NCBI RefSeq assembly: GCF_004801405.1
Contig: NZ_SSOB01000056.1
Location: 1 to 56,984 of the forward strand
From: Cohnella fermenti
Lineage (GTDB): Bacteria > Bacillota > Bacilli > Paenibacillales > Paenibacillaceae
Direction: 5' to 3'
DNA length: 56,984 nucleotides
A program made the position numbers and the translations under genes. This document shows positions 23,630 through 32,051 of the stretch, in pieces. A model generated the notes under the pieces. The model did no database searches and had not been told where the DNA came from. It saw only the letters and a program-made list of their open reading frames with translations. Position 1 is the first letter of the stretch; every line of letters begins with the position of its first letter.

Positions 23630-25585
23630 GTGCCGGACTGGTCGTATCGCACGTTGTTCCGCCCTCTATTGTTCAGGTTGCCGCCGCAGCGGGCGCGGGA
23701 CTTGACTCTGCGGACGTTCGGCGGACTTGGGCGGTCGCCCTTGGGGGCGTTCGTCATCCGGACGTTCGGTCATATGGAGCTGCCGCCCTTGCTCGCCGGG
23801 CAGATCGGCGATGTCGCGATTCCGTATCCGGTCGGCCTGTCCGGCAATCTGGATCTGAACGGCCATGCGGAGCGGGCACTGGAGCAGATCGGCTTCGGCT
23901 ACGTGGAGCTTGGTCCGGTGACGATCGAGGATCGCATGGGCGGGCTGACGATCGAACGGGACGAGGCGCGGGAGACGCTGATCTATTCCGATCCTGCCGC
24001 GAACGTCGGCGTGCGTCGTATCGAAGAGCGGCTTAAGCGCAGCCGTTCCAAGCGTCCGCGATTTATTCGCCTGCGCGCTTCCGACGGGGCCGGAGCGCTG
24101 AACGAGCTTGTGACGCTCACCGAGCGGCTGGCGCCGTATGCGTCGGGATGGTTCATCGAGCTGCCGATGGCGCGAGAAGTAGATGATGAGAGGCTAAAGC
24201 GCTGGCTGCAAGAGCTTCGGTCCCGGCTGGCGAACGTTCGCGAAGGAATTCCCATGCTGCTCTGCATCCCTCTTGAGATCGACGACGAAGCGCTTGATGC
24301 CGTTCTGGCCGCGCTTGCGCCGGACGGAGACAGCGAAGAGGCGCCGGGGTGGGATGGGATCGTTATCGACGACGGCATCCGCACGGAACGAGGCTTCGAG
24401 ATCGGCCCGGCGGGCAAGAAGCCCGCGCTTCGCCTGCTCGGGAAGCTTCGCGGCCGACTTGCCCATGGGCAGCGAATCGTCTGCAAAGCCGGTGTGAATG
24501 AACCGCAGGATGCGCTCGAGCTGATGGAAGCAGGAGCGGACTTCGTCCAGCTTCACGCAGGGCTTGTCTACTCGGGACCGGGGCTTCCGAAGCGGGTGAA
24601 CGAAGCGGTGCTGTACGAGCGAATGAAGTCGGCGCCCGCCGAGCCGCCCGGCTCGCTGTCTTCCTTCTGGAGCAGTTGGGGCTGGCTGTGCCTGCTCGGC
24701 GCGGGAATGATCGTCGGCGGTGCAATCGCCTGGCTGATCGCGATGACGTCGGTGCTGCTCCCCTATGACGAGAGCTTCCTGGGCATTCGGGGCAGCGACA
24801 TCTCGGAGAGCTATCCCCGGCTGCTGCGCTTCATGTCCCATGATCGCGTCACGCTGGCGGGCACGATGATCTCAATTGGCCTTATCTATTATCTGCTGGG
24901 CAAGCACGGATTGTCGCGGGGACTGCATTGGGCGAAGACCGTTGCGGTCACCTCCTGTACGGTCGGCTTCGCGAGCTTCTTCCTCTACCTGGGCTACGGC
25001 TACTTCGATCCGGCTCATGCGGCGGCGGCCGTGCTGCTGTTCCCGATGTTTATTCTGTCGCTGAGAGCCAGGGGAGACCGAACGCTTGTCCATCCTCCCA
25101 ATGTGAAGAACGACAGAGCTTGGCTGCTCGGCCAGTGGGGGCAGCTTATGATGGTCGTTCTCGGCTTCGCCTTCGCCGTCGGCGGGCTCGTCATCTCGGG
25201 AGTCGGAGTCACGGGCGTCTTCGTTCCGTCGGACCTTGTTTACCTGTGCATGGGAACGGAGGACATCCGCAGCTTCAACGACCGGCTTATCCCGACGATC
25301 GCTCACGACCGCGCCGGGTTCGGCGGAGCGCTCTTCTGCGATGCGGTCGCCATTCTCGGCACCGCCCTGTGGGGAATTCGCCAAGGGGAGAAGTGGATCT
25401 GGCGGCTGTTCCTGCTCGGAGGCATCCCCGGCTTCTGGGGCGCCTTCAGCGTTCACGCCGCGATCGGCTATACGGACTTTGTCCATCTGCTGCCGGCTTA
25501 CTTCGCGCTGGCGATTTATGTCGCGGGGCTGGTGCTGCTGTATCCTTATTTAATGAGGAGAGGCTCTCTGTCGCAACGAATGTGA
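23630..25585 (+). CDS. Dihydroorotate-dehydrogenase-like pseudoenzyme fused to a multi-helix membrane domain
   Basis: 651 residues. Residues 1-~335 follow class 2 dihydroorotate dehydrogenase from end to end: FRPLLFRLPPQRARDLTLRT, the PVGLSGNLDLNGHAERAL block, FGYVELGPVT and AGADFVQLHAGLVYSGPGL. Catalytic and FMN/orotate residues are missing: the Lys of L-D-K-x-G is Leu76, the N-x-S-x-P-N motif is replaced by ELPMAREVDD, and the A-T-N-T-T motif is VIDDGIR. Residues ~340-650 hold about seven hydrophobic helices of unrecognised family. GTG at 23630 follows GGAGG. It is unlikely to make orotate; it may sense a flavin or a metabolite at the membrane. Confidence 0.75.
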   Translation: MPDWSYRTLFRPLLFRLPPQRARDLTLRTFGGLGRSPLGAFVIRTFGHMELPPLLAGQIGDVAIPYPVGLSGNLDLNGHAERALEQIGFGYVELGPVTIEDRMGGLTIERDEARETLIYSDPAANVGVRRIEERLKRSRSKRPRFIRLRASDGAGALNELVTLTERLAPYASGWFIELPMAREVDDERLKRWLQELRSRLANVREGIPMLLCIPLEIDDEALDAVLAALAPDGDSEEAPGWDGIVIDDGIRTERGFEIGPAGKKPALRLLGKLRGRLAHGQRIVCKAGVNEPQDALELMEAGADFVQLHAGLVYSGPGLPKRVNEAVLYERMKSAPAEPPGSLSSFWSSWGWLCLLGAGMIVGGAIAWLIAMTSVLLPYDESFLGIRGSDISESYPRLLRFMSHDRVTLAGTMISIGLIYYLLGKHGLSRGLHWAKTVAVTSCTVGFASFFLYLGYGYFDPAHAAAAVLLFPMFILSLRARGDRTLVHPPNVKNDRAWLLGQWGQLMMVVLGFAFAVGGLVISGVGVTGVFVPSDLVYLCMGTEDIRSFNDRLIPTIAHDRAGFGGALFCDAVAILGTALWGIRQGEKWIWRLFLLGGIPGFWGAFSVHAAIGYTDFVHLLPAYFALAIYVAGLVLLYPYLMRRGSLSQRM

Positions 25586-25760
25586 AATTTCACATTGGCA
25601 CAGGTTGATAACGGACCGTTTGGGCGATTCTATGTGAAAAATAGCATCCATAGCGAAAATTCCGGGCCGAGTTTCCGTATGTATGCTAAAAACCACATAA
25701 AATGGCTGGATTACCCCCAATTCAAGCCGACGAATGTGAAAATTCATATAAATCGCGCAA
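25578..25760. repeat. Dispersed palindromic repeat, copy 2
   Basis: This second copy of the repeat at 21193 begins inside the last codons of the preceding gene and shares blocks such as CGATTCTATGTGAAAAATAG and CCGTATGTATGCTAAAAA. The outer arms carry their own GTGAAATTTCAC dyad. Arms differ from copy 1 at many positions while pairing is largely kept, which suggests selection on structure. It may also act as terminator of the upstream gene. The rest of the gap up to 25889 holds a ribosome binding site for the next gene and a purine-rich stretch with no gene. Confidence 0.78.
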
Positions 25761-25889
25761 ACGACATCGTGCCCGAGGTGGAGGAGCGAGGGGCGCGAGG
25801 GATGCAAGGGAAGCGAGGAATGCGTCAACGAGAGAATTCAAGCATGATGGCTGGCTACAATTCGGACGTATTATGGAGGAGGAGACGCA

Positions 25890-26363
25890 ATGACCTACGA
25901 CTTCCACCGGAAATGGCTTGCGAAGAAGTTCGAGGAGATCAAGACCCGCACACTCAAGGCGATCCGCCAGTTGGACGACGAGCGGCTGAACCGGTCTCTC
26001 GACGATGTCAGTCACACGATTCCGACGCTGCTGAGGCATATCGAAGGGAACATCGACGAACGAATTCGGCGAGGAATGTTCGGAGAAGACATCACCCGGG
26101 ACCGCGAGAGGGAATTCCGGCGCGAGTTCATGCCTTTGGCGGATGCGGAGAGTCTTGTTCTGCGGAACATGGACTATGTGATCGGGCAAATTCGGAGCTT
26201 GCCGGACGCGGTGTTCGAGGAGACGCAGCTTGTTCGGGGGAAGGAGCGCAGCAACCTCGACATGCTGCACCAATGCGCCGCCCACTTCTCGGAGCATATG
26301 GGCCAGATTCTGTACGTGTCGAAGCACCTTCTGCAGAAGGAGTATCGGTCGACGTCGATCTGA
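25890..26363 (+). CDS. DinB-like/DUF1572 four-helix protein
   Basis: This 157-residue all-helical protein fits the DUF1572 branch of the DinB/YfiT metalloenzyme superfamily. SHTIPTLLRHIEGNIDERIR gives the first conserved His on helix 2 and HFSEHMGQILYVSKHLL gives the C-terminal His pair. Many relatives are thiol-dependent transferases for bacillithiol or have unknown substrates. ATG at 25890 follows GGAGGAGGAG. It stands alone between the repeat copy and the LacI-controlled region. Confidence 0.75.
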   Translation: MTYDFHRKWLAKKFEEIKTRTLKAIRQLDDERLNRSLDDVSHTIPTLLRHIEGNIDERIRRGMFGEDITRDREREFRREFMPLADAESLVLRNMDYVIGQIRSLPDAVFEETQLVRGKERSNLDMLHQCAAHFSEHMGQILYVSKHLLQKEYRSTSI

Positions 26364-26441
26364 GACGGAGAACTGCGGGGCGCAGCAGAAGGGTCGGACG
26401 CCCGGCCCTTCGGGCGCTTAACGAATCCAATCGAATTCCCA

Positions 26442-26498
26442 TTGACAAGACGGGGAATGTCGGCTTATGATCTTCATGTAATCGATTACGTAATCGAT
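26442..26498 (+). promoter_or_regulatory. Promoter with perfect 18-base LacI-type operator
   Basis: TTGACA (26442-26447) and TATGAT (26466-26471) are 18 bases apart, a near-consensus sigma-A promoter. The perfect palindrome ATCGATTACGTAATCGAT at 26481-26498 covers the expected transcription start. This is the form of LacI/GalR operators with a central CG step and fits autorepression by the LacI-family protein encoded downstream. Confidence 0.85.
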
Positions 26499-26812
26499 AA
26501 CATATTGGCATAGTGGCACATCGGCAGGACTGCCAACCGGAAACTCCTGAGCGCGGCCAGGCACCGAGCGAATAAGTCCGAAATTTTGCCTACATTCCGT
26601 CTCTGCAGCCAAAGCCGGTCTGCGGCCGGCCGGACAAGCCCGAAGCCAGAACGGCCAGCGGCCGGCTTCCAGCTTCGCCCCAATAGCGCCTCATGCCATG
26701 CGTGAAGCATCGACACTAGCGTGCTCGTTATCATCTTTAATCTCTCTCTGGTTCAACGTACATCCCCTAATTATATCCCCTCCGGCTTCCGGAAGGTTCG
26801 AGGTGAGTCTGG
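26499..26812 (+). other. Long untranslated leader of the LacI-family gene
   Basis: About 310 bases separate the operator from the TTG start. I see no supported gene. The middle contains GC-rich self-complementary segments (several CGGCCGGC/GCCGGC repeats near 26615-26670) that could fold strongly, then an AT-rich stretch before the ribosome binding site. No known riboswitch consensus was recognised. Confidence 0.4.
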
Positions 26813-27817
26813 TTGTCCAAAGCAACGATCAAACAAGTGGCGCGCGAGGCGGGAATCTCGACGGCTACCGTGTCCAGGGTTCTGAACGACAGCGGCTATG
26901 TCAGCGACGAGATCAAGAAGCGCGTGCTGGAAGCCGTCGCGAAGCTGAATTATCGACCAAGCGCCGTCGCGCGCAGCCTGAAGCAAGACAAAACCTATAT
27001 GATCGGCATTATTGTTCCCGATATCTCGAATCCTTACTTCATGGGAATCTCCAGAGGAATCGAGGACGTCGTCGGACCGGAGGGCTTCCAGCTTCTGTTC
27101 TGCAGCTCGGAAGAGAATCCGGCCAAGGAGAGCAAGCAGCTTCGGCTGCTGCTCGAGAAGAGGGTCGACGCCATCGTGCTGGCGACGTCCGGCGGCAACG
27201 AGTCGGTCGTCAGAGGCGTGTGGGAAGCGGGCGTCCCGATTGTTCTGATCGATCGGAAGCTTGAGCTCGACAACGGCGTGCGGTTGGATCTGGTCGCCGA
27301 GGATAATGTAGACGGCGCGTACCAATTGACGAGAAAACTGCTGCAAGACGGCTACCGGCGAATCGGAGTCGTCAACGGCCCGATTCGGGTCAGCACGGGG
27401 AAGGAGCGGTACGAGGGGGTGCTGAAGGCGATGAGGGAATTCGCGCTTCCGTGGGAACCGCTCGTATTCAATGGAGAATTCACGGCCGAAGGCGGCAGCC
27501 GGGCGGTCGCGGAGTTCCTCGCTTCCGATCATCCCCCCGCGGCCATCGTCTCCTTAAACAATCGCATGAGCCTGGGCGTTCTGCTTGAGATTGTGCGCCA
27601 CGGCCTGCGCATTCCGGACGACCTGGCGGTCGCCTCCTTCGGCGAGGTCGAGGCGGGGTCGCTGCTGAAGCGCCCGGCGCTTTATTATACGGAGCAGAAT
27701 CCGAACGCAATGGGACGGAAGACGGGGGAGATTCTGCTTGCCCGAATTCGCAGGGAGTTGCCTTCTGCGGAAGCGGCAATCGAGATCTATCCCGGCGAAG
27801 TGAAGCAGATTCAATGA
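26813..27817 (+). CDS. LacI/GalR-family repressor
   Basis: 334 residues. The N-terminal headpiece is canonical: ATIKQVAREAGISTATVSRV and the hinge helix NYRPSAVARSLKQ. The periplasmic-binding-protein-like core follows (IGIIVPDISNPYFMGISRGI, IVLIDRKLE). TTG at 26813 is the start; GAGGTGAG lies 5 bases upstream and the headpiece begins at once. It likely represses its own promoter at 26442 and possibly the sugar cluster that follows on the same strand. The effector would be a pathway intermediate and cannot be named. Confidence 0.9.
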   Translation: MSKATIKQVAREAGISTATVSRVLNDSGYVSDEIKKRVLEAVAKLNYRPSAVARSLKQDKTYMIGIIVPDISNPYFMGISRGIEDVVGPEGFQLLFCSSEENPAKESKQLRLLLEKRVDAIVLATSGGNESVVRGVWEAGVPIVLIDRKLELDNGVRLDLVAEDNVDGAYQLTRKLLQDGYRRIGVVNGPIRVSTGKERYEGVLKAMREFALPWEPLVFNGEFTAEGGSRAVAEFLASDHPPAAIVSLNNRMSLGVLLEIVRHGLRIPDDLAVASFGEVEAGSLLKRPALYYTEQNPNAMGRKTGEILLARIRRELPSAEAAIEIYPGEVKQIQ

Positions 27818-27838
27818 AGCGATGGGAGGCAGCGGGAT

Positions 27839-30073
27839 ATGGCCAACTCGAGAATGTGGAAGCTCCCTGTCCAGACGAATAAATTGTATTTTCGCATCTT
27901 GAGCTATTTCTTGTTGTTGTTGATTCCGATGTGCGCCGTAGGCGCTATCGTGTACTTCTCCAATATCTCCACCTATCGGGAGCGGGCCATCGAGAAGTTA
28001 TCGTCAAGCCTGGCTTCCTCCTCCCGCGTCATCGACATCTACCTGCGAACGACGGAGCAGACGGCGATGAACTTCTTCATCAACGAGACGGTTCAACAAT
28101 CGATGGCTCCGTACGCTCTCCAGGGCGATGCCGAACGGGAGCAAGCGACGAGCATCGTGAAGGTAATCTCGTCCAGCCGGAATATTCTGAGTCCGTACAT
28201 CGACGACTTGTTCGTCTTCGCGGATAACGAGTGGATCTACAAGAGCGAAGGGATGGAGAACTTCCATTCCTTTTTCGTCGACTTCAATTCGTTCGCCCGC
28301 TACGACGACTCCTTCTGGGAAGGGCTGCTGCAGAGCGATCAGTCGTTCCAGGTGCTGGAGCCGACCGTCGTGACGAAGCATTATACGTCGAAGAGCGGAA
28401 CGGTTATCCCGATTGTCATCTCCGAATACATTCGAGGGAATCAGGTGGTCATGGTGGCCACGATCTCGGCTTCGAAGATTGTGGATACGCTGGTCGGAGG
28501 CGCCATAGCGGATTCGACCTCGTTCTTCGTGATGGACAACAAGGATAACATTATCGTCGCCAATTCGCGGCTTGGAGAGGACCGTGACGTTCAATCGCTG
28601 AAGAGCGCCTTCGACAACGGCGCGAGCTCCGCATCCATCCGCCTGGGCGGCGTGGACTACGTCTCGACGATGACGACGTCGGATTTCGGCTGGAGCTACT
28701 ATTCCTTGACGCCCGCGAGGTTCTACAAGGAGCAGGCGACCGGCATTCTGTCGGTAACGCTATGGTCATCCGCGCTGATGCTGCTGATCGGAATCGGCCT
28801 GTCCTTCTTCTTCAGCACAAGGCTCTACAACCCGATCCGCAATCTGCTCGGCGCCTATCATGAACGCGAGCAATTCTCGAGCGAACTGCTGGACCATACG
28901 TGGCTGCATCTTCTTAATGGAGAGAGCCTGGACAAGCAGGACAGATTCATGCAAGAGATCGGCTTCACGGGAGGCGAATACCAGGTCGTCTGCATCAAGT
29001 TCCACTTCAAGCCGACGTTCGAGGAGATTCAGGACATCGAACGGGTCGTCATTCTGGAGAAGCTTAAGAAGATCATTGCCGGCGTCATCGGTCCGCAGGA
29101 ATCCACTCATATTCTGGAGCTGCCGAATCAACTGTTCGTCGCGATCGTCAACTTGAGAAGCCGCGATGACCGGGATGCCCTCGAAGGCGGCCTCAAGTCG
29201 CTGCTTCAGACGTTCCAGTACGATACGCGATATTGCAGGCTTACGGTCGGGGTGGGCCGAACGTATCCGACCTCGGGCAGCCTGGCCAAGTCGTTCGGCG
29301 AAGCCCGGATTGCGCTGGCGAAGGCGAACCCCAAGACGGACTTCCAGATCGTCCATTCCGCAGACCTTCCCGTCGAGGAAGGCTTCCACTTCAGCTTCGG
29401 GGACGAGAGCAAGGTCGTCAACGGCTTAAGGGCCGGAGACCCGGTCTTGCTGGAAGGAATCGTCCGGGCGATCGTCCGGAGGAACCTGGAGAAGGACACC
29501 TCGAACACCTACATGAACTTGCTGCTGATCGAGCTGTACAACATCGGCATTCAATATGCGGCGGAGAAGGGCGTGGCGCCGGCCCGCCTGCTTCAGGAGG
29601 AGGAGCATCTCGTCCTCAGCGGCAAACGCCATTACCGCATGGAGATCGAAGAGCAACTGGCTCTTCTTCTTCGTTTCTACGGCGGGATCATGGAGCGCAC
29701 GGCGACTCCGGAGGACAACAAGACGGGGCAGCTCGTGTCCCGGATGATCGCGTATATCGACGACAACTTCCGCAGCGACCTGTACCTGGAGAGGATCGCG
29801 GAGGAGATGAAGATGTCCGCCAAGTACGTCTCGAAGGCATTCAAGGAAATTACCGGAACCAATCTGACGGATTACATCGCCATGAAGAGAATCGAGGAAG
29901 CGAAGAAACTCTTGGCCGCCACCGTATGGAAGAACGACGAGATTGCGGAGCGGGTCGGCATCGTCAGCCGCGCCACTTTTTTCCGACTATTCAAGAAGTA
30001 CGAAGGCATCACCCCGCAGGAATACCGGTCCATGCTGCAAGCGGGCCGCAGTAAGAACGGAGACGACAATTGA
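27839..30073 (+). CDS. Membrane-bound AraC-family regulator (YesN/Cache sensor type)
   Basis: 744 residues. Two transmembrane helices (~18-40 and ~303-325) flank an extracytoplasmic Cache-like sensor; a linker with a degenerate GGDEF-like middle domain leads to a C-terminal AraC DNA-binding domain (~645-740: LERIAEEMKMSAKYVSKAFK, then IAERVGIVSRATFFRLFKKY). Such one-component sensors sit next to sugar ABC importers in Paenibacillaceae and activate them when substrate or the loaded binding protein is present. ATG at 27839 follows GGGAGG. It is 21 bases after the LacI gene and 153 bases before the permease gene. Confidence 0.88.
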   Translation: MANSRMWKLPVQTNKLYFRILSYFLLLLIPMCAVGAIVYFSNISTYRERAIEKLSSSLASSSRVIDIYLRTTEQTAMNFFINETVQQSMAPYALQGDAEREQATSIVKVISSSRNILSPYIDDLFVFADNEWIYKSEGMENFHSFFVDFNSFARYDDSFWEGLLQSDQSFQVLEPTVVTKHYTSKSGTVIPIVISEYIRGNQVVMVATISASKIVDTLVGGAIADSTSFFVMDNKDNIIVANSRLGEDRDVQSLKSAFDNGASSASIRLGGVDYVSTMTTSDFGWSYYSLTPARFYKEQATGILSVTLWSSALMLLIGIGLSFFFSTRLYNPIRNLLGAYHEREQFSSELLDHTWLHLLNGESLDKQDRFMQEIGFTGGEYQVVCIKFHFKPTFEEIQDIERVVILEKLKKIIAGVIGPQESTHILELPNQLFVAIVNLRSRDDRDALEGGLKSLLQTFQYDTRYCRLTVGVGRTYPTSGSLAKSFGEARIALAKANPKTDFQIVHSADLPVEEGFHFSFGDESKVVNGLRAGDPVLLEGIVRAIVRRNLEKDTSNTYMNLLLIELYNIGIQYAAEKGVAPARLLQEEEHLVLSGKRHYRMEIEEQLALLLRFYGGIMERTATPEDNKTGQLVSRMIAYIDDNFRSDLYLERIAEEMKMSAKYVSKAFKEITGTNLTDYIAMKRIEEAKKLLAATVWKNDEIAERVGIVSRATFFRLFKKYEGITPQEYRSMLQAGRSKNGDDN

Positions 30074-30226
30074 GACCGTGAAGGATAAATGAGACTGCAG
30101 GCGCAAAGCGGAAATTTAAGAGTCGAATCGCCTTGATTGAGCGTAGGCGACCGCCCCGGCCCCCCCTTATGATGAGAGCGTGGAAGATGGACACACACGA
30201 TAAGGGCAGAGTGAGGGGGTGACACG

Positions 30227-31123
30227 GTGATCTTAAGAAAGTTAGCTCGCAACAAGTATTTGTACATGATGTTTGCGCTGCCGTTCCTGTACTTCGCAAT
30301 CTTCCACTACGTACCGATGTTCGGCAATATCATCGCGTTCCAGAATTACAATGTGGTGATCGGGTTCGTCCACAGTCCGTTTGTAGGGTTCGAGCACTTC
30401 AAGGAGTTCCTCTACGATCCTTACTTCTGGAAGCTGGTCCGCAACACGCTTATGCTCAATGTGTACGGGATCGTCTTCGCGTTCCCCGCGCCGATTGTGC
30501 TGGCCTTGCTGCTTAACGAGCTGAGAAGCAAGAGATTCAAGCGGCTTGTGCAGTCCGTCGCCTACTTGCCGCACTTCCTGTCTACGGTCGTCATCTCGGG
30601 GATGATCGTCAACTACCTGGCTTACGACGGCATGCTCAACCGATTCATCGAATCCATGGGCGGAGAGCAGGTTCAATTCCTGAGCGATGCTTCCTGGTTC
30701 CGAACGATCTACATCGTCTCCGATATCTGGCAGCAGATCGGCTGGGGAACGATTATTTACCTGGCTGCGCTTACGGGAGTCGATCCTCAATTGTACGAGG
30801 CGGCGCGGATGGACGGGGCGAATCGGTTAAAGCAAGTGCTGCATATCGCGATTCCTTGCATTCTTCCGGTTATCACGATTATGCTGCTGCTGAACATCGG
30901 GAACTTCATGACGGTCGGCTATGAGAAAATACTGCTGTTGTACAACGGATCGACATACGAGACGGCGGATGTCATTCAGACGTTCGTGTACAGGAGAGGG
31001 TTGCTCGGGAGCGATTTAAGCTTCGCGTCGGCAGTCGGCTTGTTCCAGTCGGTCGTCGCCTTCGTTCTGGTAGTTGGAGCCAACCGTCTGACGAAGCGGC
31101 TGGGAGGAGCGACTCTGTGGTAG
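30227..31123 (+). CDS. Sugar ABC transporter permease, LplB/UgpA type
   Basis: This 298-residue protein with six predicted helices has the MalF/LplB fold. The EAA loop that contacts the ATPase is EAARMDGANRLKQVLHIAIP; the N-terminal FHYVPMFGNIIAFQNYN is typical of the LplB/YteP group. The GTG start at 30227 follows GAGGGGG. The gap before it (30074-30226) shows no gene. No ATPase gene is present in the cluster; in this group a shared MsmX-type ATPase encoded elsewhere usually energises the importer. Confidence 0.92.
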   Translation: MILRKLARNKYLYMMFALPFLYFAIFHYVPMFGNIIAFQNYNVVIGFVHSPFVGFEHFKEFLYDPYFWKLVRNTLMLNVYGIVFAFPAPIVLALLLNELRSKRFKRLVQSVAYLPHFLSTVVISGMIVNYLAYDGMLNRFIESMGGEQVQFLSDASWFRTIYIVSDIWQQIGWGTIIYLAALTGVDPQLYEAARMDGANRLKQVLHIAIPCILPVITIMLLLNIGNFMTVGYEKILLLYNGSTYETADVIQTFVYRRGLLGSDLSFASAVGLFQSVVAFVLVVGANRLTKRLGGATLW

Positions 31124-31140
31124 GATAGGAGAGCATCCAT

Positions 31141-32019
31141 ATGAAGCTTGGCAAGCGCAAGTATTCGGCATTCGATCTGGTCAATGCCCTGATCATGCTG
31201 GTCCTGATCTTTATTATGCTGTACCCGATTTACTACATGGCGATCGTGTCGATCAGCAACGGATCTTCCGTGGCGAGAGGCGAGATCCACTTCTATCCCG
31301 TCCGCATAACTTGGAAAGCTTACGAGGTTATTTTCTCGGACGCCCCCATTGTAAGCGCATACAGAAATACGCTCATTTACACCTCCCTGGGAGTCGCGAT
31401 CAATCTGTTCATGACCTCTCTGTGCGCTTATCCGTTATCGAGACGGGAGTTCTACGGTCGCAATCTCTTCTCGCTGTTTATCGTGTTCACCATGTTCTTC
31501 GACGGAGGCATCATTCCCCGTTATCTGGTCGTCAACGGACTGGGCATGCTGGATACGATCTGGGCGATCGTCGTACCGACGGCGATCAACGTCTTCTATA
31601 TGGTGATGATGCGGACGTTTTTCCAAGCGTTGCCGGAGGCGCTTCACGAATCGGCCCATATGGACGGGGCCAACGATCTGACGGTGTTCTGGCGAGTGGT
31701 GCTTCCGCTCTCGGCTCCGGTCATGGCAACGATGACGTTGTTCTACGCGGTCAGCCACTGGAACAGCTACTTCCCTGCCCTGATCTATCTGAACGACAGT
31801 CATCTGTACCCGATTCAGATCATTCTTCGCAATATCGTCATTCAAGGAGATGTCGCATCGCAATCGACGGAAGCAAGCGGGGTCATGGGGACGCTGGTCG
31901 TCGATCAGAATATCAAGTACGCCGTCGTCCTTATCGCGATTCTTCCTATTCTTCTCTTATATCCATTCTTGCAGAAGTACTTCGTCAAGGGATCGATGGT
32001 CGGCTCGCTTAAAGGGTAG
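31141..32019 (+). CDS. Sugar ABC transporter permease, YtcP/LplC type
   Basis: This 292-residue MalG-type permease carries the EAA loop ESAHMDGANDLTVFWRVVLP and the family signature FFDGGIIPRYLVVNGLGMLD. It pairs with the preceding permease as a heterodimer in the membrane. ATG at 31141 follows AGGATAGGAG, 17 bases after the previous stop. The C-terminus KYFVKGSMVGSLKG is diagnostic for this importer class. Confidence 0.93.
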   Translation: MKLGKRKYSAFDLVNALIMLVLIFIMLYPIYYMAIVSISNGSSVARGEIHFYPVRITWKAYEVIFSDAPIVSAYRNTLIYTSLGVAINLFMTSLCAYPLSRREFYGRNLFSLFIVFTMFFDGGIIPRYLVVNGLGMLDTIWAIVVPTAINVFYMVMMRTFFQALPEALHESAHMDGANDLTVFWRVVLPLSAPVMATMTLFYAVSHWNSYFPALIYLNDSHLYPIQIILRNIVIQGDVASQSTEASGVMGTLVVDQNIKYAVVLIAILPILLLYPFLQKYFVKGSMVGSLKG

Positions 32020-32051
32020 ATAATAGAATTCAATCCAATGGGGGATTACGA

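Noticed and set aside
26499..26812. Riboswitch in the LacI leader
   Set aside because: GC-rich inverted segments are present, but I could match no known riboswitch core and no terminator or sequestered ribosome binding site is evident.
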